From positions 1 to 38,733 of the forward strand of contig REBX01000143.1 in assembly GCA_007692505.1 (NCBI GenBank): a stretch of 38,733 nucleotides of DNA, in the 5' to 3' direction. Position 1 is the stretch's first letter; each line of letters begins with the position of its first letter. Below, in pieces: positions 10,106 to 17,735 of the stretch. Under the pieces are notes generated by a model. The model made no database searches. It was not told where the DNA came from and was given only the letters and a program-made list of their open reading frames with translations. The position numbers and the translations under genes are program-made. This DNA is from Gemmatimonadales bacterium. Lineage in GTDB: Bacteria; Gemmatimonadota; Gemmatimonadetes; Longimicrobiales; Gaopeijiaceae.

Positions 10106-10714
10106 TCAGTACCTCCGGATGACGCCCACGACGATCCCCTGGATCTGGACCCGATGGGCGTCGTAGAACATGGGTTCCAGCTCGCGGTTCGCGGGCTGGA
10201 GTCGGACCCGGTCGCCGGGCTCCCGGTAGAACTTCTTCACGGTGGCGCTCTCGTCGTCCACCAGGGCAACGACCATCTCGCCCTCCTCCGCCACCGGCCG
10301 GCTGTTCACGATGATGTAGTCCCCGTCCCGGATCTGCTCCTCGATCATGGAGTTCCCCACAACCCGAAGGACGTAGTTCTCCCCGCGCCTCCGGAGAAGG
10401 TCCGGCGGGACCAGAATCGTCTCCCGGTCCTCGATGGCCTCGATGGGCTGCCCGGCGGCCACCTCTCCCATGAGGGGGAGCTCCACCGCTGCAGCCTGGG
10501 CGTCGGCCGGGACCATTTCGATGGACCGGCTCTCGTTGTAGGATTTCCGGATGTAGCCCTTTCGCTCCAGATTGCTCAGGTGCTCGTGGACCGTGGCCAG
10601 CGAGGAGTAGCCGAAGTGGGACGCGATCTCCTCGAAGCTCGGGGCGTACCCATGGGCTTCGATGTACGACCCGATGTGGTCCAGAATTTCCTTCTGGCGG
10701 CGCGTGAGCGGCAT
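10106..10714 (-). CDS. lexA: LexA repressor
   Basis: SOS-response transcriptional repressor and self-cleaving serine protease. The product is 202 residues, the same length as E. coli LexA. The N-terminal winged helix-turn-helix runs to about residue 65 (RRQKEILDHIGSYIEAHGYA, then SLATVHEHLSNLERKGYI). The cleavage site Ala87-Gly88 is in EVAAGQP, and the catalytic pair is Ser122 (GNSM) and Lys160 (ATVKKF). The ATG at 10714 is preceded by GGAG with 8-nt spacing. The gene is divergent from trpC with only 39 bp between start codons. The predicted promoter lies inside the trpC coding region, and the likely operator overlaps the transcription start. Confidence 0.97.
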   Translation of the reverse strand: MPLTRRQKEILDHIGSYIEAHGYAPSFEEIASHFGYSSLATVHEHLSNLERKGYIRKSYNESRSIEMVPADAQAAAVELPLMGEVAAGQPIEAIEDRETILVPPDLLRRRGENYVLRVVGNSMIEEQIRDGDYIIVNSRPVAEEGEMVVALVDDESATVKKFYREPGDRVRLQPANRELEPMFYDAHRVQIQGIVVGVIRRY

Positions 10715-10734
10715 GGACGTGCTCCAGGCGTAGG

Positions 10735-10754
10735 GGAACCGAACAGGAACCGAA
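10735..10754. promoter_or_regulatory. Candidate LexA operator: 9-bp direct repeat, 11-bp period
   Basis: GGAACCGAA occurs at 10735-10743 and again at 10746-10754, one helical turn apart. It contains GAAC-N7-GAAC (10736-10750), which has the form of the direct-repeat LexA box known from alphaproteobacteria; a further GAAC follows at 10756. It covers the predicted lexA transcription start and ends in the trpC ATG. LexA binding is inferred, not shown. Confidence 0.5.
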
Positions 10755-11629
10755 TGAACGATACCCGAAGGTTGACCGAATCGCAAGTCGCGTCCCCGTC
10801 CCCCGGACCGTCCCGGGAGCCGGACATCCTGGACCGCATCGTGGAGGGGAAGCGACAGGAGGTGGAGTCTCTCCGGTCCCGCGCCGCCGAGTTCAGGGAG
10901 CGGGCCGCCGATGCGCCCTCGCCCCGGGACTTCTCCGGGGCACTGGCCGACCCGGCCCACCTCTCCCTTGTTGCCGAGGTGAAGCGTCGTTCGCCGGGCG
11001 CCGGCGCCATCGACGAGGCACTCGACCCGGTGGAGCTGGCCCGCCGATACGAGAGGGGCGGTGCTCGGGCGCTCTCGGTGCTCACGGACGGCAGCCACTT
11101 CGGCGGATCGCTGGCGGACCTGGTCGCGGTGCGGGACGCCGTTGCGCTGCCCTGCCTCCGGAAGGACTTCACCCTGGAGGAGGTCCAGGTCCTCGAGGCT
11201 CGGGCCGGCGGCGCCGACGCCATCCTCCTCATCGTCCGGATCCTGGACGACGCCCGCCTCCGCGGGCTTCGGGAGATGGCGGAGGAGCTGGGGATGGCTG
11301 CACTGGTGGAGGCCCACGACGGGGTGGAGGTGGATCGGGCCCTGGCCTCGGGTGCCTCGATCCTGGGGATCAACAACCGGGACCTGGCCACCTTCCGGAC
11401 GGACCTGTCCGTCACCTTCGGGGTCCTGGACCAGATACCTCCGGAACTGGTCCTGGTCTCGGAGAGCGGGATCCGTTCCGGCGAGGACGCAGAACTTCTC
11501 GCCCGCCGCGGGGTCGATGCGATCCTGGTGGGAGAAGCCATGGTCCGTGCCCCCGACCCGGAGGCCCTGGCCCGGGCTCTCTCCGGTCCTGTCCCGGCCC
11601 CACGACCCGACGGGACCCGCCCCACCTGA
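10754..11629 (+). CDS. trpC: Indole-3-glycerol phosphate synthase
   Basis: Closes the indole ring to give indole-3-glycerol phosphate in tryptophan synthesis. The product is 291 residues from the ATG at 10754. The TIM-barrel motifs EVKRRSPGAG, ALSVLTDGSHFGGSL, CLRKDFTLEEVQ, GINNRDLATF, SESGIRS and AILVGEAMVRA are classical for TrpC. An AGGA lies 5 nt before the ATG. The usual family N-terminus (PDILDRIVEGKRQEV) begins about 20 residues in, so a later start is possible. The ATG overlaps the candidate LexA operator, so trpC transcription must come from inside lexA DNA or share this site. trpF follows after about 85 bp. Confidence 0.96.
   Translation: MNDTRRLTESQVASPSPGPSREPDILDRIVEGKRQEVESLRSRAAEFRERAADAPSPRDFSGALADPAHLSLVAEVKRRSPGAGAIDEALDPVELARRYERGGARALSVLTDGSHFGGSLADLVAVRDAVALPCLRKDFTLEEVQVLEARAGGADAILLIVRILDDARLRGLREMAEELGMAALVEAHDGVEVDRALASGASILGINNRDLATFRTDLSVTFGVLDQIPPELVLVSESGIRSGEDAELLARRGVDAILVGEAMVRAPDPEALARALSGPVPAPRPDGTRPT
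10758..10786 (-). promoter_or_regulatory. Predicted lexA promoter
   Basis: On the minus strand TTGCGA (-35, 10781-10786), 17 bp, then TATCGT (-10, 10758-10763) predict a start near 10751, inside the direct-repeat operator. Four of six consensus bases match in each box. The promoter lies within the start of trpC. Confidence 0.5.
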
Positions 11630-11713
11630 TCCAACCCTGCCCGTCGCCCCCGCCGCCTGAACGCGGCCCTTCCCGACCTCATGCCTGACCGACCGGTTCC
11701 GGAGCCTGCCCCC

Positions 11714-12379
11714 GTGAAGATCAAGATCTGTGGCATCACCCGCCCCTCCGACGCCCGGGGTGCCCAGGCCCGCGGCGCCACCCACGTGGGTGTGATCCGC
11801 GTGTCCGAGTCTCCGCGGTGCGTCTCCGTGGAGACGGCTCGGGAGATCGGGGCCGCCACCACCCTGCCCCTGGTCCTGGTCTCTGCCGACGTTCCCGCCG
11901 TGGTCCTGGGCATGGAGGCCCGGGAGGCGGAGGCGCAGGTCCTCCAGCTCCACGGCGACGAGGGCGAGGCAGACCTGGGTGCTCTCCGACAGTTGGGGAA
12001 GTGGGAGCTGTGGAAGGCGATTCGGGTGGGCTCCCCGGAAGAGCTCCTCTCCGAGGCCGAGCGCTGGAACGGCGTGGCCGATGCGGTCCTCCTGGACGGC
12101 TGGGAGGACGGTCGGCTGGGGGGCACGGGCACCACCTTCGACTGGTCGGCCCTGGAGTCGGTGCGGGGACGATGGCCGGAGGGGCTGGAGCTCGTGGTGG
12201 CCGGAGGCCTCGTCCCCGACAACGTGGGCGATGCGGTCCGGCGGCTCCGCCCCCATGCCGTCGATGCCAGCTCCGGGGTCGAGTCCGAGCCCGGAATCAA
12301 GGACCCAGAGCGGGTCGAGGCCTTCATCCGTGCCGCACGGGACGCTGCCTCGCCCGACCCATCTCCCGAGGACGACTGA
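11714..12379 (+). CDS. trpF: Phosphoribosylanthranilate isomerase
   Basis: Isomerises phosphoribosylanthranilate to CdRP, between the TrpD and TrpC steps. The product is 221 residues from the GTG at 11714 and starts [13 protein letters not shown], the family start with the catalytic Cys. LLDG and GGTGTTFDW near the middle and [10 protein letters not shown] and DASSGVE near the end are diagnostic; the conserved Asp lies in VLLDG. The GTG has GGAG 9 nt upstream. An ATG at 11681 would add 11 residues but has no visible ribosome-binding site, so the GTG is preferred. trpB starts 1 bp after the stop. Confidence 0.93.
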   Translation: MKIKICGITRPSDARGAQARGATHVGVIRVSESPRCVSVETAREIGAATTLPLVLVSADVPAVVLGMEAREAEAQVLQLHGDEGEADLGALRQLGKWELWKAIRVGSPEELLSEAERWNGVADAVLLDGWEDGRLGGTGTTFDWSALESVRGRWPEGLELVVAGGLVPDNVGDAVRRLRPHAVDASSGVESEPGIKDPERVEAFIRAARDAASPDPSPEDD

Positions 12380-12380
12380 C

Positions 12381-13622
12381 ATGAATCCCCCGAACCCGGC
12401 CCCTGCTGCACCTCCCCCGAATTCCGACGTCGTTGCCCGGCCCCCCGACCGCTTCGGTGCGTTCGGGGGCCGGTACGTGCCGGAAACCCTCATCGCTGCC
12501 CTGGACCAGGTGGAGGCGGCCTACGCCGCCGCCAACACCGACCCGGAGTTCACCCGGGAGTTCGAGGCGCTCCTCTCCAGCTACGTGGGGCGCCCTACCC
12601 CCCTCTTCCGGGCCCGGCGGCTTGAGGACGCCGTGGGCGGAGGGCCCATCTGGTTCAAGCGCGAGGACCTGAACCACACCGGGGCCCACAAGATCAACAA
12701 CACCATTGGCCAGGTCCTCCTGGCCCGTCGCATGGGGAAGCGCCGGATCATCGCCGAAACCGGCGCCGGCCAGCACGGGGTGGCCACGGCCACGGCGTGC
12801 GCCCTCTTCGACCTGGAGTGCATCGTCTACATGGGGGCCGAAGACGTGGAGCGCCAGGCCCTGAACGTCTTCCGGATGGAGCTCCTGGGTGCCGACGTGC
12901 GCCCGGTGAAGTCGGGGACACAGACCCTCAAGGACGCCACCAACGAGGCGATCCGGGACTGGGTCACCAATGTGGACGATACCCACTACATCATCGGCTC
13001 GGTGGTGGGGCCTGCTCCCTTCCCACGCATGGTTCGGGACTTCCAGTCCGTCATCGGCCGGGAGGCCCGGGAGCAGATCCTGGAGGAGGAAGGCCGTCTC
13101 CCTGCCGCCGTGGTCGCTTGCGTGGGCGGCGGGTCCAACGCCATGGGGATCTTCCACCCCTTCGCCGATGACCGCGACGTCCGCCTGGTGGGGGTGGAGG
13201 CCGCCGGCGAGGGTGTGGAGTCCGGACGACACTCGGCCTCCCTCTCCGCGGGGACGCCGGGGATCCTTCACGGGGCCCTCTCGTACCTCCTGCAGAGCGA
13301 CGACGGACAGGTGGCCCCGGCCCACTCCGTCTCGGCGGGGCTGGACTATCCCGGGGTCGGACCGGAGCATTCCTTCCTGAAGGACTCGGGGCGGGCGCAC
13401 TACGTGGCGGTAGGAGACACGGAGGCCCTGAAGGCGTTCCACCTCTGTGCCGAGCTGGAGGGAATCATCCCGGCGCTGGAAACGGCGCATGCCGTCGCCT
13501 ACCTTCTGGGTGAAGGTCGCCGGGAGGTCGAGGCTGGCCCCGTGGTCCTCTGCATGAGTGGGCGGGGCGACAAGGACGTCGCCCATGTGGCCCGCGTGGA
13601 GGGTCGGGGGTCCATCCTCTGA
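12381..13622 (+). CDS. trpB: Tryptophan synthase beta subunit
   Basis: A PLP enzyme that joins indole and serine to make tryptophan. The product is 413 residues, with [14 protein letters not shown] near the N-terminus and the PLP lysine Lys104 in [10 protein letters not shown]. The [18 protein letters not shown] and CMSGRGDKD motifs are present. The first 22 or so residues are a Pro/Ala-rich extension. It lies 1 bp after trpF. Unusually, trpA is not next: two signalling-type genes of about 3.2 kb in total separate trpB from trpA, although all read in the same direction. Confidence 0.98.
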   Translation: MNPPNPAPAAPPPNSDVVARPPDRFGAFGGRYVPETLIAALDQVEAAYAAANTDPEFTREFEALLSSYVGRPTPLFRARRLEDAVGGGPIWFKREDLNHTGAHKINNTIGQVLLARRMGKRRIIAETGAGQHGVATATACALFDLECIVYMGAEDVERQALNVFRMELLGADVRPVKSGTQTLKDATNEAIRDWVTNVDDTHYIIGSVVGPAPFPRMVRDFQSVIGREAREQILEEEGRLPAAVVACVGGGSNAMGIFHPFADDRDVRLVGVEAAGEGVESGRHSASLSAGTPGILHGALSYLLQSDDGQVAPAHSVSAGLDYPGVGPEHSFLKDSGRAHYVAVGDTEALKAFHLCAELEGIIPALETAHAVAYLLGEGRREVEAGPVVLCMSGRGDKDVAHVARVEGRGSIL

Positions 13623-13678
13623 CCCCGGGGCCTGCCGGCGATGGGCCGGCTCCGCCAGAACATCCAGCGAGGTATTTC

Positions 13679-15430
13679 TTGGAACCCCAGCGTGTCCCGA
13701 ACCCCGTCGAAGAGCCCGACGGGTCCGCCACGGAATGGGCGGACCCGACGGGCTCATCGACCCCGGAGGTGCGGGACCTCTTCATCGCCCTGGGGAAAGC
13801 CCTTCGCGCAGTCCAGCTCTACGAACCCAACAACCCGGTCTACCGGCGGTTCCTGGACGGCCTCCGGGCCGAGTTCCGTTCCATTTGGGAGGAGTACCGG
13901 AAGCTCACCTTCCTCACCGAGGAGGACCGGATCACCTGGGATGGCCAGGTGGTCTACGAGAGCGCGAATCGCTCCGACTCCCTGGCCTTCCTCCTCTTCG
14001 CCGACGGGATCCGGGAGTTGACCTTCCGCCCCGGGGTCGAGGCCGAGGAGATCGAGACCTTCCTCCGTTCGCTCCACCGGGCCCGCACGGAGCGGGGGGG
14101 GGCCGACACCCTGGTGACGATCCTCTGGGAGCACGACTTCCACTGCCTGGAGTACGAGGTGGTGGACCTCCTGGCGGAGGGGATCCCCCTGCCGGAGCCC
14201 GGGGACCCCTTCGCCGGCTCGCCCCTGGACATCCTGGAGGGGGAGGGGTTCGGGGAGGAGGAACTCCAGGCCGCTGTGGAGGAGGGCCCGCCGGAGCCCG
14301 CCGAGGGCATCATCCGGCCACAGGACTTCAACCCCACCCTCTACGCCATGGACCCGGCAGAGCGGGAGGAGCTGGAGGCCATGATCCGGGCGGAGCACGA
14401 ACGCCCCGTTCGCCGCGACGTCCTGAACGCCCTCCTGGACCGGGTGGAGGAGCGGGGATTCCCCTCCCGGCAGCGGGAGATCGCCGGCATCCTCCGGGCC
14501 CTCCTCCCCAACTTCCTCACCCGGGGACGGCTGGAGTCCGCCGCCCTCATCCTGGAGGAGCTGGAGGAGATCCGGGGGCAGGGCGTCCTGGACCCGGAGG
14601 CCGACGCCCTGGTGGATGCCCTCCTGGACGACCTGACCCACCCGGAGGTCATCGGGGAGCTGGTCCGGGCCCTGGAGGACGGCACCCTGTCTCCCAGCGC
14701 CCGGGAGCTGAGCCTCCTGTTCCGGCACATGCGTCCTTCGGCACTCCCCATCCTCCTGGCCGCCGTGGAGACGACGCCCCGGCCCACGGTGCGTCGGGTC
14801 CTGAAGGACGCCATCCGGCAGATCGGGTCGTCGGCGCCGGAGCGGGTCCTGGCGCTGCTGGACCACGGCGACGAGCGGGTCGTCGCCGGTGCCGTCCGCC
14901 TGGCCGGCACCCTCCGACTGCAGGCCGCGGCCCCGGTTCTGGCCCGCCTCCTGGACAACGGGCCCCTCCGGGTGCAGCGCGCCGTGGTGGACGTGGCGGC
15001 GGAGATCCCCTCCTCCATCATCGCCACGGCGCTGGAGCGAGCACTGGACGACCCGGACAGGGACCTTCGTATCGGTGCGGCCCGGGCTCTGGGTGGGACC
15101 CGCTACGCTCCGGCAGCCGAGGTGTTGCAGGCCGTTTTGGGGAGCAAGGATTTCCGCTGGGCCGATGTCTCCGAGAAGGTGGCCTACTTCGATGCCTACG
15201 CCCGCCTGGCCGGCGAACGGGGGATCCCCTTCCTCAAGCGCCTCCTGGTGGGTCGAGGGCTCCTGGGCTACCGGGAGCCCCCGGAGATCCGTGCGGCGGC
15301 GGCCCACGCCCTGGGGGTGGTGGGGACCGACGCGGCCATCTCGGTCCTCGAGAGCGTCCGCGACGATGCGGACCCGGTGGTCCGGTCCGCGGTGAACCGG
15401 GCCTGGCGAGGCGAGGAGATGCCCGCATGA
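13679..15430 (+). CDS. HEAT-repeat protein with an N-terminal domain shared with the next gene
   Basis: A 583-residue, probably cytoplasmic protein with no signal peptide or membrane segment. Residues 30-136 form a domain (ALRAVQLYEPNN ... RELTFRPGV ... FLRSLHRA) that lines up along its length with residues 15-121 of the downstream HD-GYP protein. An acidic linker (about 170-215) follows. From about 360 to the end there are HEAT-like alpha-helical repeats (VLALLDHGDERVVAGAVRLAG, then DPDRDLRIGAARALGG), suggesting a protein-binding scaffold. The TTG start at 13679 has GAGG 6 nt upstream; a GTG further in is possible. It follows trpB by 56 bp and overlaps the next gene by 4 bp. Specific function unknown. 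Confidence 0.85.
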   Translation: MEPQRVPNPVEEPDGSATEWADPTGSSTPEVRDLFIALGKALRAVQLYEPNNPVYRRFLDGLRAEFRSIWEEYRKLTFLTEEDRITWDGQVVYESANRSDSLAFLLFADGIRELTFRPGVEAEEIETFLRSLHRARTERGGADTLVTILWEHDFHCLEYEVVDLLAEGIPLPEPGDPFAGSPLDILEGEGFGEEELQAAVEEGPPEPAEGIIRPQDFNPTLYAMDPAEREELEAMIRAEHERPVRRDVLNALLDRVEERGFPSRQREIAGILRALLPNFLTRGRLESAALILEELEEIRGQGVLDPEADALVDALLDDLTHPEVIGELVRALEDGTLSPSARELSLLFRHMRPSALPILLAAVETTPRPTVRRVLKDAIRQIGSSAPERVLALLDHGDERVVAGAVRLAGTLRLQAAAPVLARLLDNGPLRVQRAVVDVAAEIPSSIIATALERALDDPDRDLRIGAARALGGTRYAPAAEVLQAVLGSKDFRWADVSEKVAYFDAYARLAGERGIPFLKRLLVGRGLLGYREPPEIRAAAAHALGVVGTDAAISVLESVRDDADPVVRSAVNRAWRGEEMPA

Positions 15431-16857
15431 ACGAGGCCGGCTCCGAGGTCCGCCTGCAGGAGGAAGGCCGCCGCATCCTTGTGGCGCTCTATGCCAGCCT
15501 CCGGGCCATCCGCTTCTACCCCCTGGAGAACGAGGCCGTCCAGAAGGCGCTCTCCGAACTCCACGACGTGGTGTCGGAGCTCCTGGCCCGGGAGGAGGAG
15601 ATGGTGTTCCGGGTGGTGGGCGATTTCTTCTTCCTGAACGGCAGCCGGCTCCGGCTGGACCTCCGGAACTTCTCCACCTTCGGCGCCGTGGCCTCCGCCT
15701 TCCGCCGACACGGGGTGGGAGAGGTGGAGGTGGTCCCCGGCGTCCGGAAGGAGGAGTGGCTCGCCTTCCTTCCCATGCTCCACCGGGAGGTGGCTGCAGA
15801 CGAGGACCCCTACCCTCTCCTCCGGGAGCGGATGGAGGGGACCCGGATCCAGCACATCTCCATCGAGCCCGAGAAGGACCAGCCCCCTCCCGACCTGGAG
15901 GATGAGGACCTGGACGGGGCCCGGAGGACGTATGCCTATTCCGTGGGGATGGCCAAGGACGTCCTCTCCGATATCCGCATCGGGCGGGCGGTGAACGTCC
16001 GGAAGGTGAAGCGGGCGGTGCAGTCCATTGTGGACCAGGTCCTCTCCGATGAGCCCTCCATGCTGGCCATGACCCATCTGCGGGAGTTCGACGAGTACAC
16101 CTTCACCCACTCGGTGAACGTCTGCATCTTCTCCGTGGTCATCGGCCAGCGGCTGGGGTTGGATCGGCGGGACCTCTATGAACTGGGCCTGGGGGCCCTC
16201 TTCCACGACGTGGGTAAGATGCGGATCCCCGAGGAGGTCCTGAACAAGGAGGGCGCCCTCAACGAGGAGGAGTGGCGGCAAATGCAGCAGCACCCCACCG
16301 AGGGCCTTCTGGCCCTCTTCGAGATGGAGGGATTCACGGACCTCCCCTACCGCCCCATGCTCCTGGCCTACGAGCATCACATGAAGGTCGACCTGAAGGG
16401 CTACCCCCGCTCCCGCCGGCCCCGCGAGATCGGCCTCTTCTCCCGCATCGTCTCGGTGGCCGACGCCTTCGACGCCGGGACCTCCGTGAGGAGCTACCAG
16501 TACCGGCCCTGGCCCCCCGATGCCGTCCTCAGGGAAATGCGCGAGAACCCGAAGCGGGGCTTCGACCCCCTGGTGGTGAAGGCCTTCATCACCGCCACGG
16601 GGATCTATCCTGTGGGGACCCTGGTGGTCCTGGACACCTTCGAGCTGGCGGTGGTCACCAAGGCGAACTCCGACCCGGAGCGGCTCCACCAGCCCCACGT
16701 GAAGATCATCGCCGACGGCATGGGTACCTCCCTTGCCCGACCCCTCCCGGCCCGTCTGGACGAGACGGACCCTTCCACCGGCGAGCTCCTTCGCACCATC
16801 ATCAAGACCGCGGACCCGAACCGCTACGGCGTCGACGTGGCCGCCTACGTGGCCTGA
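15427..16857 (+). CDS. Divergent HD-GYP domain protein
   Basis: A 476-residue protein predicted to be a cyclic-di-GMP phosphodiesterase relative. Residues 15-121 match the N-terminal domain of the preceding HEAT protein. The HD domain runs about 205-440: His228, His260-Asp261, GK (263-264), His289, His317-His318 and a D(x2)DA(x)TSxR helix (346-355) are all present. The GYP motif is kept (325-327), but the usual HHExxDGxGYP reads HHMKVDLKGYP, lacking the Glu and the first Gly. No membrane segment is seen. The ATG overlaps the upstream stop as ATGA, so the two proteins are probably made together. trpA follows after 52 bp. Catalytic activity on c-di-GMP is uncertain because of the altered motif. 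Confidence 0.9.
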   Translation: MNEAGSEVRLQEEGRRILVALYASLRAIRFYPLENEAVQKALSELHDVVSELLAREEEMVFRVVGDFFFLNGSRLRLDLRNFSTFGAVASAFRRHGVGEVEVVPGVRKEEWLAFLPMLHREVAADEDPYPLLRERMEGTRIQHISIEPEKDQPPPDLEDEDLDGARRTYAYSVGMAKDVLSDIRIGRAVNVRKVKRAVQSIVDQVLSDEPSMLAMTHLREFDEYTFTHSVNVCIFSVVIGQRLGLDRRDLYELGLGALFHDVGKMRIPEEVLNKEGALNEEEWRQMQQHPTEGLLALFEMEGFTDLPYRPMLLAYEHHMKVDLKGYPRSRRPREIGLFSRIVSVADAFDAGTSVRSYQYRPWPPDAVLREMRENPKRGFDPLVVKAFITATGIYPVGTLVVLDTFELAVVTKANSDPERLHQPHVKIIADGMGTSLARPLPARLDETDPSTGELLRTIIKTADPNRYGVDVAAYVA

Positions 16858-16909
16858 CCGGGCCCCGCCTCCCCCCGACCCGCCCCCCCATCTCCGACAC
16901 CCCACCCCC

Positions 16910-17725
16910 ATGACGACCACTTCTTCCAGGACGGCCATCGGCCGCGCCTTCTCCCATCGCCTCGAGGCAGGCAGTGCCGCCCTCGTCCCCTACATCTGTG
17001 CCGGCTGGCCCGATGCGGACACCTCTCTGGAGATGCTCCGGGCCGCGGCAGACGCCGGGGCCGACGTCCTGGAGCTCGGACTCCCCTTCTCGGACCCCCT
17101 GGCCGACGGCCCGGTGATCCAGAAGGCCACCTTCGAAGCGCTGGAGGGGGGGATGACGGTGAAGGGGGCGCTGGAGATCCTCCGGCGCTTCCGGAAGGAT
17201 CACGACACCCCGGTGGTCATCTTCACCTACCTGAACCCGGTGGTACACCACGGAATGGACGCCTTCGTGGCCGAGGCCGCCGATGCCGGGGCCCAGGGCC
17301 TCCTCCTGACGGACCTGCCCGCCGGGGCCGACCCGGCGCTGGAGGGCGCCGCCGAACGGGGTGGACTGGACCTGATCCGGCTCCTGGCCCCCACCACGGC
17401 GCCGGAACGGGTGCCCGAGGTGGCGAAGGGGGGGACGGGCTTCCTCTACTACATCTCGCGGACCGGGGTCACCGGGGCCCGGACCTCGCTCCGGGAGGCG
17501 CTGGCCCGGGAGGTCGAGGCGCTCCGGGAGCACGTCTCCATCCCCATCGCCGTGGGATTCGGGATCGCGGAGCCCGAGCAGGCGAAGGCCGTGGCCCGGG
17601 CCTCGGACGGTGTCGTGGTGGGAAGCGCCCTCCTGAAGGCCATGGAGAGGGGCGGGGTGGAGGAAGGACGGGCCTTCCTGGCCTCCCTCCGGCAGGCCAT
17701 CGACCAGGTGGCGGACGAGGAGTAG
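16910..17725 (+). CDS. trpA: Tryptophan synthase alpha subunit
   Basis: Splits indole-3-glycerol phosphate and channels indole to TrpB. The product is 271 residues. The catalytic pair Glu55 and Asp66 is seen in VLELGLPFSDPLADGPVIQ, and the flexible-loop motif YYISRTGVTGAR and VGFGIAEPEQA are conserved. The ATG at 16910 gives the normal N-terminus (RAFSHRLEAGSAALVPYICAG), though no clear ribosome-binding site precedes it. It ends 10 bp from the convergent rqcH gene and is the last gene of the trp unit. Confidence 0.97.
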   Translation: MTTTSSRTAIGRAFSHRLEAGSAALVPYICAGWPDADTSLEMLRAAADAGADVLELGLPFSDPLADGPVIQKATFEALEGGMTVKGALEILRRFRKDHDTPVVIFTYLNPVVHHGMDAFVAEAADAGAQGLLLTDLPAGADPALEGAAERGGLDLIRLLAPTTAPERVPEVAKGGTGFLYYISRTGVTGARTSLREALAREVEALREHVSIPIAVGFGIAEPEQAKAVARASDGVVVGSALLKAMERGGVEEGRAFLASLRQAIDQVADEE

Positions 17726-17735
17726 GCGGCCGTCC

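Noticed and set aside
13754-15307. A 517-codon minus-strand frame opposite the HEAT-repeat gene
   Set aside because: Codon-position shadow of the plus-strand gene; the translation has no family resemblance.
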